DNA from: Membranipora membranacea
Lineage: Eukaryota; Bryozoa; Gymnolaemata; Cheilostomatida; Membraniporidae
Length of the DNA stretch: 64,000 nt
NCBI GenBank assembly: GCA_914767715.1
Contig: OU612066.1
Span: 32,338,283-32,402,282, forward strand
Direction of reading: 5' to 3'
Below, in pieces: positions 45,428-56,497 of this stretch. The translations under genes and the position numbers were made by a program. Each line of letters begins with the position of its first letter. Position 1 is the stretch's first letter. The notes beneath the pieces were generated by a model, which worked only from the letters and a program-made list of their open reading frames with translations, searched no databases and was not told the origin of the DNA.

Positions 45428-48400
45428 CTATCTCACTTTGGGAGTAGATAATGACTCCTCCTCAACAGGCTGTCTGCACACTGGACAGGAAGCGTCACGT
45501 GATAACCACTGATTTATACACTAAAACAAAGGAAGCAACACATTCATGCAACTGATTTTTATTGTTTATATTTTAGGCGTAACAATGATATGGGTATTTG
45601 CAAAGCATTAATTTGCATACTGAAATGACTGTAAAATTATTTTTGTACAAATTTGGAAATTGAATATACAAAATAATTCAGTTTTCAGTAATATTTAGGC
45701 TGCAAGATCGCTGCACATTTTATCTCATATTGATGATAGATTCAATTGACAGATTTGCATGCTCATGACAGATTTCCAGGCCATAGAAATCTAAGAAATT
45801 GATCTGATGTTGCCTTAGTGTAGATGCCAAATTATGTAATATGATGATGAGCTCCATCTGATTTACTTACCGAACTATGAAAGCTATCATGTCCACAGTT
45901 AAGCTTATATCTTTCTCTTGTGACTGTGAACTCCTCAGAGCATATAATACAATCATCTTGATCCTGCCAAATATATAAGTACAATTCCTATTTGCTATGA
46001 GTAGTATTAACTACTACGCTGTCCTCATATTGCTTACTTAAAACACTGGGGCAAGAAAATTTAGTATACTAAGAGGTGATGGTTGGTTTATGCCAGTCTG
46101 ATGGATCATTTGCTGGATTTCCAGCACTTCACAGTTTGAGCAAGTAAATTTGTGAACACTCGGGTTTGATCTCTGCCTTGTGATAACTGATTGGAATTCC
46201 TTTTACGATTTACCATGTTCAGAGAAGTCCTTGCTTAGAACAACAAAAAACAGATTTGCGCGAAAAGGTTGTTATGTTGCAGTGATTCCAGCAAAGCGGC
46301 GGAAAATCCCTTGATTGATTGTTTGCCATTTTCCCGGATATAATGACACATGAGAATTTCGAGTACCATAAACCCGCACAGATGAACAAATTACATCAAG
46401 AGAAGAAACAAACTTGCCCCAAATTACATGATCTTGTTGACTTTTTTCATTATAACGTTAAATTGGTTAACAGAGGTCTATGGTAATGGTGGTTACTGTT
46501 GGCTGATTACACCAAACACAGTACTGCAACTTCTCAGTAGTGGAGGAGCAACTTTTAATTGAACCTAAATGTATCAAACTTGGCCTAGATCAGTTTAACT
46601 GCCTGTTGATCACTGTCGATAACTTACAACAGTTTAAAAAAATAAGTTGTTAACCTTTTTTACAGTTTTTCAGTACCTTCACTGAAAACAGCCTCTATTT
46701 GAATCTCATAAAGAGTATTTATAACTAAGCATACTAACCTGTATCCATCCCTCATCATCGATAACATCAGTGTAAGATCCTACAGCCAATCGACTAGGCC
46801 TACTGTTACTTCTCATGCTGCCTTCAGTTGACCTCTGAGACATCGGAGTAGGCATACGCGATGTTGATGCGCTCTTGTGACGCTTCATAGCATCTATATA
46901 TCGAGCATCCGGTTCCCTCAGCTCCTCAGGTGTGTGTGCATAGACACACTTGTACAAACAAAGAGGGAACCAAGTTGGCTAATACCAGAATAAAAGCAAT
47001 TATTATTAAAATAAAAAAGTAAAATCTCTTTACATTTGACGATTGAAAGTGAACTTTACAGAGGCTTTTTGTGTCATGACTTGATGTGAATTCCTTACCT
47101 CGTCTGATTTGAGAGGGCAGCTGTTGCTCTTATTCCTGTTACAAAGCTCGTATTTAGGCAGCGGCTTGAGTTCAGCTCGCCCATGAGCAAACTTACACTC
47201 ACCAACTGGATAGTGACATCTGCCAGCCTGCCACTGCTTACAGATAATCGTCTTTTTCAGGAAATATTGAAGTCTGGTATTACACATTTGTATTAGACAA
47301 GGCTCAGGATGATCGGGTGTAGCTTCAGGTGGCTGCAATATGTTATTATGATTGCAGTTTTGCTTGTCTATAGATCGATTCTCGGCCCATTGGCTAAGAT
47401 CAAAGTGCCACTGCCAATGAGCGATAAGTGGCTGTTTCAGTTTTGACAGCTTGCTGAACACTCAAGTTCAAGAGGTCCCATATGACCTCACCTCTAGAAT
47501 GCATTCTAGTTTTCTAGGATGTATCACACTCTCAGTAATAGGATTTCAGGCAACTTAGGTCCCTCGTTAAGGGCAGCCCAGCCTCTGTTTTGTCATAAAC
47601 AGGGTCTATATAATGGCTGTTAGGACTCTGAGGTTCATGGCACCAAGCAGTTGTATACCTTCATCACAATAGTATTGCTATTGATACTTATTATACTACC
47701 GTCCAAATATTTACGTGATTAAGAGAGCAACTGATTGATTTATTGTAGACATATGCTGATGCCTCCGCGGTTTTAGCCTATGCAGCTACTGCACTAAATA
47801 TGAAATATCTGAATTTATGTCACAACAGTAGGGATGTAAACATTCATTTTGACATATTGCACTATCGGAATAAGATTCTTACCTTTTTGGCCTGTTGGAC
47901 AACAGCGTGATAATCTTCTTTTTTGAACCAAGAAGGCAGTGGTTTGAGTTCAGCTTCTCCGTGAGCGAATATACACTGAGCACCCCAAGGACAGGACTTC
48001 TTATCACGAAAGGTCCAACAAATCGATGTCTTATTCAAACAGCTTGCCTCAGGAAACTTTCTGTTAATTTTCTAAAAGTATATGATAGGGATGAAACCAA
48101 CATTTTCAGTGTCAGATTTGATTTTGAAAGGCGGGAGAGAGAAAATCTCTTGTGTGTCATAGGAACACAAATTTAAGACCGTTCTACAAATTTGATTCTA
48201 ATACAAATTGGATGGAAGAACTGAGTAAATTTGAATTGTACCCTAGAGGAGTAAAGAATGTGAAGGGGGATAACTTTTTGCACCTGGTTTAAATATTGAA
48301 ATTTACAGCTAACTAACTTAACTAACTTGGTGCTAGCTGGTATAGTCACCCGAATCTAGACTTACCACACTTGAGATAGTAATATTTACTCTTCGGTTAG

Positions 48401-51400
48401 GTCATATACCTTGGCACTGTAGGTGACTGCTGTCTGATTTCCTTTCTGTGGCTTTCCTCTTGATGTGACTAAAGCCCATGATCTGGCATGTTCATCAGAG
48501 GAATATTCATCTGCTTCAGAGCCGATGGTAAGTGATTGTCTGCTCTCAGCACTAGGTAATTGCACTGCGAAGGCTTCATGTGATGCATGAGAGCCTGAAA
48601 ATTAAATGACTAAAATATTTTAGAGTAGAATGATTCCTATTACTACTAACTTTATTAATATCATTTAAATTTGACCATCAAAATGAATTAAAATGTTGGT
48701 GTTAATCAGCAGGAAACTGTTGGAGACACAACATCGTCATGACTCATTCCTTCAAAGCAAGAACATTACTTACCCCATGTTTGTTGCGAGGCCCAATTCT
48801 GAGCAAGTTGCTTTGTGAACTGCTCGTCCACAATCCGTTTGTCCACTTCTTCAATGTTTCTAACGGTTTCTGCCAAAATAAAAGACAACAGTAGGTAATA
48901 ACATGAGAGTTATTCTAACCAAACTCCCTGTACAGCTGTTAAGGTCATGCCTCGCCAAAAATTTTTTTGGGGTTTATCAATCCACATGATCAAAGAAGTT
49001 TAACCCCAGAATTTGACGACGTTACGCCATGACGTAACATCATAGCGCGACACTGAATTTCAGCAACATATCAAAACATATTGTCACTATTGTCCACATA
49101 CAAAGACATTGCAAGTTCTTGGAGCAAAAAATGCAGTCAATACATAAATACTACCCTTATATCACGCAGCCATAACAACAATAATGTTCGATGTTTGATT
49201 TGACTTGAAAAAAAACGGCATTAAAATTCACATATTGATAGCTACGTCATTAGTGTTGACAATGATATAATGAAAGTGAACTGTGTAGTGATGGCAACGA
49301 GACGGGACAATTCCCGGTCTCGCGAGACTTGTCTCCTCGGGACAGTATCTCGTCTCGTCGAGACAGACAACTCTTACTACAGGTCGAGACCACTGGCATT
49401 GTAAATGGTAGTAGCTGGTCAAAACATTGCCTTCACCCAGACTCGAACCAGTGACCTAGTGATCAGCAGTCCATGCTCTTACCCACTACACCACGGTTAT
49501 TATATGATGTCACATGTAATTCTGACTATGATATAATGGAATGATAGTTGTTAGTCATGCTTTTGCTGCAAATATTTAACGGAAATGTTATCTGATTGGC
49601 TGTCAGATTTGATTGATTGGCTGTCTGTTTTGATTGATAAGTCAAGGTCATATCTATGTAAACAACTTCTGTTAAAAAGATGGAATGGATGATCAATGTG
49701 GAGCTTTCTCATTGATTTGGACCTGGGGCAAGAGGGAGAAGGGATACAATGACTAATGGGGTATCAAGTTGTATAAATATGAGGAGATAGTTGAGCCTAA
49801 GCATATCAGAAGCTGAATCACTGGACTGGTTGGTATAATAAACAAGAAGAAACAGCTTCTCCTTGGTTTAACTATTTTATTTAGTTATCACTATAGATAG
49901 GCCTATGTTTTAGATTGGCTGAGGAGGATTACAGTAGGATTACACCCATAAATCATGAGTATAAATTTGGGCAATGACAATCATGTGTGGCAGGCTGATA
50001 CTCATACAAAATTTAATTTGCAAGAATTAGTGGAAATCTGCACGAGCGTGTGGCTTTCTATAATTCAATAAATACTTGACAGAATTTGATGAAACTTGGT
50101 TTCAACATAGATCCTTATTGCTATAGATCATAAGTTACAACTTGAATCAAATGTACTATAAGCTGATTGCACTAGTGATAGTGAATGAATATCCACCATT
50201 CTTTTAAATTGTGATATCTGAAGAATGTTTTATCGGCATCGTTATATGTCTCGGTCTCGTCCCGGTCTCGTCCCGAATTTTCTTGCTGTCTCGGTCTCGT
50301 CCCGTCTCGCCAAAATCTGACAATTTGCCATCACTAGAACTGTGTCAATTGTTGGTCAAGGTGGACAAATGTAATTACCCTAGTGCCCTCACCAACCCAG
50401 TGCTGGCCAGTATTGATGAATAGAGAATGATCTGCCATTTTGCAATTTTGAATTATCATACTGCTAAAATAGTCAAAATTATGACAAAAATGCCCCTTTG
50501 CTGTACAAAACTAGAAGTACAAATATGTGAAAACTGTACCTGTATATTTTTTATGAGAGGGGCATCCTCCAAAGCCTTGGTGAGGGCACTAGGCATTGAT
50601 TTTGAACCAAATGTAACTTTTGTGTTGGGAAAGGGGTATGATAAGAAGGCCGATCATGCAGTCATCCAGAGGCAGGCTGTAAACTTAATATTGATTTTGC
50701 CAAGCTGGCTTCAAATAAAACATATGTCAAGTGAACAATTACATCGGAATTATCTAAAAACATATCCTTTTTGTATATTCCCAAATTTTGAATCAACATC
50801 TCTATCAAATTGAAATAAATGCCTCATGAATACAAAGGAAAATCCAACCATTCATGGATTTTTCTTGATATATTTCTGCTCCAGATTTGGCGTAGTAATA
50901 TAAGTCTCTAAAATGCAGTCATTTGAGTGTATTTTACAATAGTTCACAGGCTGGCTTGTTAATTCCTGTCTGTTATTATAGAACTTGCTTTCTCTAGAAC
51001 TTGAAATTCATGTCAAGGCTTGTTACTACCATTAATTATCACAAGTTAATTTTAGTGGGACTACTTTGCGCTGCCAATTCTGGTTTGATACGAATAAAAA
51101 GTTGTGAGGCGTCTGAGCCAGATGCTCCCAGTTATTGACAGCTCCTATTCTTTTGCATGGGCACTGGTGGCTTAAATTTTATAAATTGCCATCTCAATAA
51201 TAAGAAATTAAATTAAATATAATTGAGTGTTTGGAAATTGCTAATCAAGGAATAGCTACAATTAGAATGAAAAATCAAGGAAATCGGACCAGAAGGTCTC
51301 AAGTTAGTATCCTAGGCGAGGCATGACCTTAATCAGATTTGAAAGCCAAGCAGTTATAAATATGATATGTTTACTAATCAAACGCCACATGATTTACAAA

Positions 51401-54400
51401 GCATTTCTTCTATCATGGTTCAGCCATTTATTGCATAAACTACATTTTGGCGCCTGGAATTGACAATTCCTCCAACAAAGCTGCACCTGAACTGATTCAT
51501 ATGGATGTGAAAGGTCATTACCTTGTGAAGGCAAATCTTCTTTAATTCCTTGGATGTGACTCTCTGGGATGCTCTCACACTCAGTGAGGTGATCACAGTC
51601 AGCTTTTTCATCCTTTGCATCACTTGGTTCACCAGGGAGTTGCATACTCCTAACTTTTTCCTCATTCTCAGCGGCAATGGTTTTATCCTTCTTCAACTTT
51701 CGGTCTTTCTTTTTCTTAGTTGATGATGTACCACTATAGTTTTTGTTCTCGCCCTTGCCTGTCTCATTTGGTCCCATATTGTCTCCAGATTGAGTAGGTG
51801 GGCTGGATATTTCAGCGCTCCCTTGTGTATTTGATTTGGTGGGATGAAATTCAGCTGTAATGTCCTCAAGTTTCTCAGTCTTTACAGCAGCCTGACTCTC
51901 TTCCTCACTTTTAACATCAGTTGAACAAACCTGAGACTCTGAACTATGACCAGCCATCACATTGGTATTTGTTTCATTTGCACTTGGTTCATTTAGTTGG
52001 GCAGAGATTTTGTCAGGCTGTGACGAAATACCAAACGTCATTAACCCGCACTCATTCTGTGATGAAGGGCTATCTTTTTCAGGAACAGTAGGCTGTTGTT
52101 GTCTCACTTTTGGTTTAGTCCCTAATAGGCCTTCACCTATGACCTCATTAGGTTTAATCGATGGGTTTTTTGGATGGTCACCTTTGACTTTAACTTTCTC
52201 CCCAGCCTCTTTTTCCTGAACTTCATGATCAAGTATCTCACCCGAGCTCTCCTTATCTCCATCCGTATCTGTGTGAGTTGTGCTCCTAGCAGTGTGGAAA
52301 CTCTCGCTATCTGAACAAGAAAGCAAAACAAATTCACATTTATATTCGCAACCAAGCTGTTGTCAATAACATTTCCGGATGAGGGGAAAACTAAGCTCAC
52401 TGTAGTGTATCTCACGATTAATAATTTGCAAAGCATACTGCCGGTTTGACGTTTCACTCAATTGTAACACTGTAAGATTGACCTAGCGCACAATTAACGT
52501 ACCATTTGCCAGTACCACTACCGATGAAACCAATATTTTTATTTGCAAACCTTCAGAGTCCTCTGTGCCAGTGCTACTCAGTCCCAAAGTGAGAAGATCG
52601 TCAACTTGTACCCTTTGTGGAGTTATTTTCTCAGGAGTGACGTAACCAATCAGTGATCCCATAAACTGATAGTGCTCCTTTTCGGTCTCATTTTGCTGAG
52701 CTAATGTCCTCACATCAATTCCGGCATCCAGTGCTCGAATATTGTCTGCAAATCGCTTCTGTACAGGAAATATGGAGTTGTTCAATTATTAGCCACATGT
52801 GTACAACACAAACGTACAAACCGTATTGCATTCTGATTGGCTGATTGTATAGTATCAATAAATAATGCCAGCTTTTTTGTTAACAATACGGAAAATTTCA
52901 GATTTGGATTTTCCACTGGGTTTCCCAGATTTATGTGGAATAAACAGCACTTTTTAAATGAATTCTTTTAATGACATGGCGCAGACTGACCTATAGTGGT
53001 CAAAGTATGTGCTGCAGTCGCCAGTATTAACATATTATGTTAAAAGCAACCTCAGCAGATCCTCGTTTGTTCGACCTGTGATAGCAACCAGCGTGTTCAG
53101 AATGTATAACATATGAGCCTCAGTTGATCCTGAGAAGATGGATGTGTATATAAGATCTGATTGAGGATCTGCTGATTTTGCAAGTGTTGTCAATATGTTA
53201 AAGGGCAACCAAGGTTTCAAACAACTTCTCATTGGTGGCCATTGATTAATAGCAGATTGCACCTTCTGCATGGGGAAAAAGACAAAATATAATTCGGATG
53301 ATTATTCAGCCAGAATTCTTGTGAAACATTTCTTCCATCAGGTACTCAAACTAAGCTAAAAGAGAATACCACATAGCAGTTTCCTGTTCCTGTTATTATT
53401 TAGCCTGTGCTCTATAATTATTACAGCAAAGTCTTGGAACCTCCCCTAAACTGAAGTGTTACCCAGCTTATAGTCAGCAACTACTTTGAGTTTTGCATCG
53501 CGTAATGCACAAAGCTGATGCTGCCCAGCACATTATTTGCTACCCATTAATGCATTGCTGCGAAACCTTGGTTGCCCTTTAAGAACAATAAAGGTTCTAA
53601 AACACAAAACACTTCCCAATAGCTGTCATATATATGCTGACAAAAGACAACTACTTCATGGCACCCATTTTCAAGATATAAGGCTTTGTAGAACGTCTTC
53701 AGTACTCACATGAAAGTTTTCTACTTCCTTTTCGACTTTATTTATCTCATCAAAGAAGGACTTCTCAAGGTGACCCATATTCTGCTGCCTTTCATGTTCT
53801 GGAGTTGTCTCGTCACCTTTGGCCATAGACATCATCAGGGGTAAAAAGTGATCAGCTACCTGGCGCAATTGAGAGTTTGTCTCTATGTTACGCCGATCTA
53901 AGACAGCTGCTTGATAGAATTTCTAAAGAAGAAAAAAACAAAGGTTGCATTTTTGTGGTCTCTTGTAATGCATCAGAAATGTGTATATAATAATTTTATA
54001 GGTGGTATTATTAGTATACCAGGGCACACAACGTACCAGATAGTAACTATGGCCAGTTGTAAAGCTAGCTGGTATACTACTATGCCTCCCAATTATATAT
54101 ATTCCATGTTTATTCGTGAGGAGAATAAGTCCTTAGGACTTGTAACCAGAAAACAGTAATATTGATAAAATATGGTGTAGAATTAAAAGGACATGTAACT
54201 AAAATAATAAGAACAATTTCCGGTAAAATTACTAATTAGCAATAAAACATTACACAAGTTAATACACAATAACTGGGGAAAGAAAGTTAGCTGTGCAAGA
54301 CAATGTAGCTTCATTAAATCCGCAGTAGCATACCCAGGCTCGAATCGACTCATTACGATAGAAATGGATGATCTCATCTTTCCAATCGGTTGTATCAGCT

Positions 54401-54531
54401 GATCGATCCGTTTTAGAAGTTGTTCTTCTTGCAGGCGATGAGTTACCGGAATCTGTGTCATTCGTACAAAGCTGTTTATGAGGTGATCTTGTGGCTACTT
54501 TGCTGGGTTTTGGTGTTTTCCTACGCGGCAT
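45428..54531 (-). CDS. CCCH x3 / RING-H2 zinc-finger protein, left paralog (complete)
   Basis: Eleven coding exons, in gene order: 54531-54334, 53922-53710, 52758-52551, 52310-51522, 48869-48774, 48594-48410, 48071-47883, 47332-47099, 46948-46739, 45963-45871, 45520-45428. All junctions are GT-AG and in phase, giving 835 aa. The first ~560 residues are charged and low-complexity: a basic start (MPRRKTPKPSK), a helical-looking segment, and a long Ser/Glu/Lys-rich exon with a KKKKDRKLKKDK patch. CCCH fingers are at C581-C590-C596-H600 (CWTFRDKKSC, then CIFAH), C657-C665-C672-H676 and C690-C698-C705-H709, with ELKPLP linkers and YELC like TIS11/TTP proteins. A RING-H2 ends the protein: C779, C782, C797, H799, H803, C806, C817, C820. 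Predicted RNA-binding E3 ubiquitin ligase; no substrate can be inferred. Confidence 0.88.
46739..48071 (-). other. Region coding the three CCCH fingers (left paralog)
   Basis: Exon 48071-47883 carries finger 1 (C-x8-C-x5-C-x3-H), exon 47332-47099 carries finger 2 (C-x7-C-x6-C-x3-H) and the first half of finger 3, and exon 46948-46739 starts exactly at the third cysteine of finger 3 (CVYAH). Splitting finger 3 between its second and third cysteine by a phase-0 intron is shared with the right paralog. Confidence 0.85.
49286..50336. mobile_element. hAT-like MITE with tRNA-like insert, nested in a TTAA element
   Basis: Flanked by a perfect 8-bp duplication gaactgtg (49278-49285 and 50337-50344). 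Termini are tagtgatggcaa and its inverted match, followed inward by ggtctcg/cgagacgggac repeats on both sides. The 8-bp target duplication indicates a hAT-type insertion. The interior contains a tRNA-like sequence (49427-49497) and an older repeat shared with 16710-17100. No transposase frame. Confidence 0.85.
49427..49497 (-). pseudogene. tRNA-like sequence inside the hAT-like MITE
   Basis: The minus strand shows an A box (TGGTGTAGTGGGTAAGAGC) and a B box (GGTTCGAGTC) about 35 bases later, then TTTT shortly after the 3' end. The acceptor ends do not pair well, so it is a tRNA-derived module with pol III promoter elements rather than a working tRNA. Confidence 0.6.
53202..53578. mobile_element. 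TTAA-flanked MITE (377 bp) in an intron
   Basis: Ends agggcaaccaaggtttc and its perfect 17-bp inverted match, gaaaccttggttgccct, with TTAA at 53198-53201 and 53579-53582. It sits in the intron between exons 53922-53710 and 52758-52551 of the left CCCH/RING gene. The open frame near 53035-53271 overlaps it and is not a gene. Confidence 0.85.
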
Positions 54532-54534
54532 TCT

Positions 54535-55995
54535 CACCGGACTGATAAAAGAGAAGTGATATTCGTTAATTAATAAATGAGCAATTAGAAGACAGAATCT
54601 AAGGAGCTTTTGACATCTTTGTGTGAATCATTCTATCCTTACAAGGTTCCCACTATGCAGCCTCAACCTAGAATCCTTACGAAGATATCAATACGGAATT
54701 CTGAGAAACAACACAATTGGAGCTCCTTTTTCTTACAACAACCTGCAGCCAAATATAATACCACAGTACCTACCATAGTACAACTAATAGGCGCTCTCAA
54801 CATTAAGCAGTGGGAGTCACATGCAAATCCATGCTAAACAAAGCAAGAACGTCTCCTGTAATTGTTTCGTTGCCAAATAAGAAATCTGACACATGTATTA
54901 TACGTCATACATCAGCACTGGGAACACAAAGGTAAATAGTTTTTGTTTGTTTTAAAACAGTCAATTTATAGTTTTGTTGTCGTGTCCAAAGGGCTTACCT
55001 GTTTTTTCTTCTGGTTTTTTCGGCTGTAGATCAATTGTATTTCTGACACTGACAAGTCAATTGCTAGTCAGTCAGAATCAGAAAGAGTACCAGTGTACTT
55101 CCATGCTAATGTCACTAGTAACAAGCAATCGCTACAATACTAGAAGTATTCTATGTAATGTAATGGATGATCTTTTCACACAAACAAACGCTACTTTTTC
55201 ATTGCTAAAAAAGGTGCTAGCTGTGTTTTGATTGGATAAAAAAAGCTTCAATCAATAATGATAGGGAATTCCCCTACTGGTCTCAGAATTTCCCTTTGCC
55301 TCAGTTCAGCTTATAATTGTTATTAGTGCTATGTTGTTAGCAAAATAAATGTTGTGGATTGATTGAGTATAACACTGGCTTGTTGGGACTGATTTAGCCT
55401 GTCTTGTCAGTTGACAAGCTTTCTTCGCTGGGGGCGGGAGGGAATTGATTGGTGTGATCAAGAAGTTATCTACCCGATCGTAAGAGGGGACAATCCTTCT
55501 TTGAAATAGGTCAGTATCGAGCATGCAAGAGTGGACAAGCTTTGTTTCCCCCACCCCACCCCCACTGAACAAAGCTTGTCAAGATAGGCTGGGTCTGAAC
55601 ATGGACGCAAGATAGTGGATTCGCATTTGATTGGCCACAGAGTTCAAGTAAATAAATTTGTGATTCTGCCGTGCCATCAGAGCTCACTAAAAGACTATTT
55701 GCAAAAAAAGAGCCAGGGGAGACATTGTTTGAGATGAGTACTTGGGGCTAACTAATGTGGACAGCTTTAACTAGCACAATTTTATCTGCATTGAAATGGA
55801 ATTTATAAATGGATTTACTAATAAATTTTGTATGGGAGCAAATAGGTCCATTGGCAATTACACATATTTATGCCCTAACAAATCTGATACTAGGTGAGGC
55901 TCACGCAATTAAAACCCAGTTGGGCAGGGTTGTGATGGGCGCATATGTATGTGATGTCGCTCTGACTTCGTGTGCTGATGCTTTTTCAGTTTCAA
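54535..55995. other. Intergenic stretch between the two CCCH/RING paralogs
   Basis: Holds the promoter region of the left paralog and the 3' flank of the right one. A possible leader-intron acceptor (tttatcag on the minus strand) lies just upstream of the ATG. Short inverted copies of gacaagctttgtt-like sequence flank a G/C-rich patch at about 55410-55580. No gene supported. Confidence 0.4.
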
Positions 55996-55998
55996 ATT

Positions 55999-56004
55999 TT
56001 TATT
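55999..56004 (-). promoter_or_regulatory. Poly(A) signal AATAAA of the right CCCH/RING gene
   Basis: tttatt on the plus strand, about 495 bases downstream of the stop codon at 56498-56500. Plausible position, not proven. Confidence 0.3.
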
Positions 56005-56497
56005 TTAGGAATAAAGGAAGAAAATGATCATCTAGACAAATGATCTCCCTGCTATCGAGATTGATAAAAGAATACAGAAGAGTGTGCTTTATATACTTGA
56101 GATTACTAGATATAGCTGAGTATGAATGGGACAACTCAAACGCCTGAGAGCAGTTGTGTACATGTAAGAGATCAATAAGGCAATCTCTACTCGTATAAGA
56201 TGGAAAAAAAGAAGCAAAAATGTCTGCAGAATGTTTCCTCATCTGCAGTAAAACATAGAGCCAGTAACTGGCCAGGACTGTCCTTTACCAGAGAAAAATT
56301 ATCCTGATGTTTAATAATACTAAAAATACCTGTATTCATGAGCATGTGTGGAAATTATAAAGAATAAGAAATGGTAGAATAATCTAATGAACGGTTTGAT
56401 CGCTGGCCAAAGTGTATCAACCTGATTGCAGTCGCCTGCAGAAGTTTACAAGTATCACTATGCAGTCTAGTCTTAGGTAAAGTTTGTTATTCTGTGA

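Larger units (their letters stand above)
48943..51328. mobile_element. TTAA-flanked element in an intron, with a nested hAT-like MITE
   Basis: Ends are ggtcatgcctcgcc on the left and its perfect inverted match, ggcgaggcatgacc, on the right, flanked by TTAA at 48939-48942 and 51329-51332. Subtracting the nested element at 49286-50336 and its duplication leaves about 1.33 kb. A 128-codon frame at 50427-50813 (+) has no motif I recognise. It lies in the intron between exons 52310-51522 and 48869-48774 of the left CCCH/RING gene and accounts for most of that intron's length. Confidence 0.8.

Noticed and set aside
47895-48176. 93-codon plus-strand frame
   Set aside because: Antisense of the CCCH finger 1 exon.
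50427-50813. 128-codon frame as a possible transposase of the TTAA element
   Set aside because: No DDE-type or zinc-finger motif is visible and the frame is far too short for a piggyBac-type transposase. Kept only as an unexplained frame.
51394-51521. C-terminal end of the 310-codon open frame, with a tempting CxLCNKW ending
   Set aside because: A splice donor at 51521 in the right phase, matching the paralog, ends the exon before this stretch. The extra residues are read-through into the intron.
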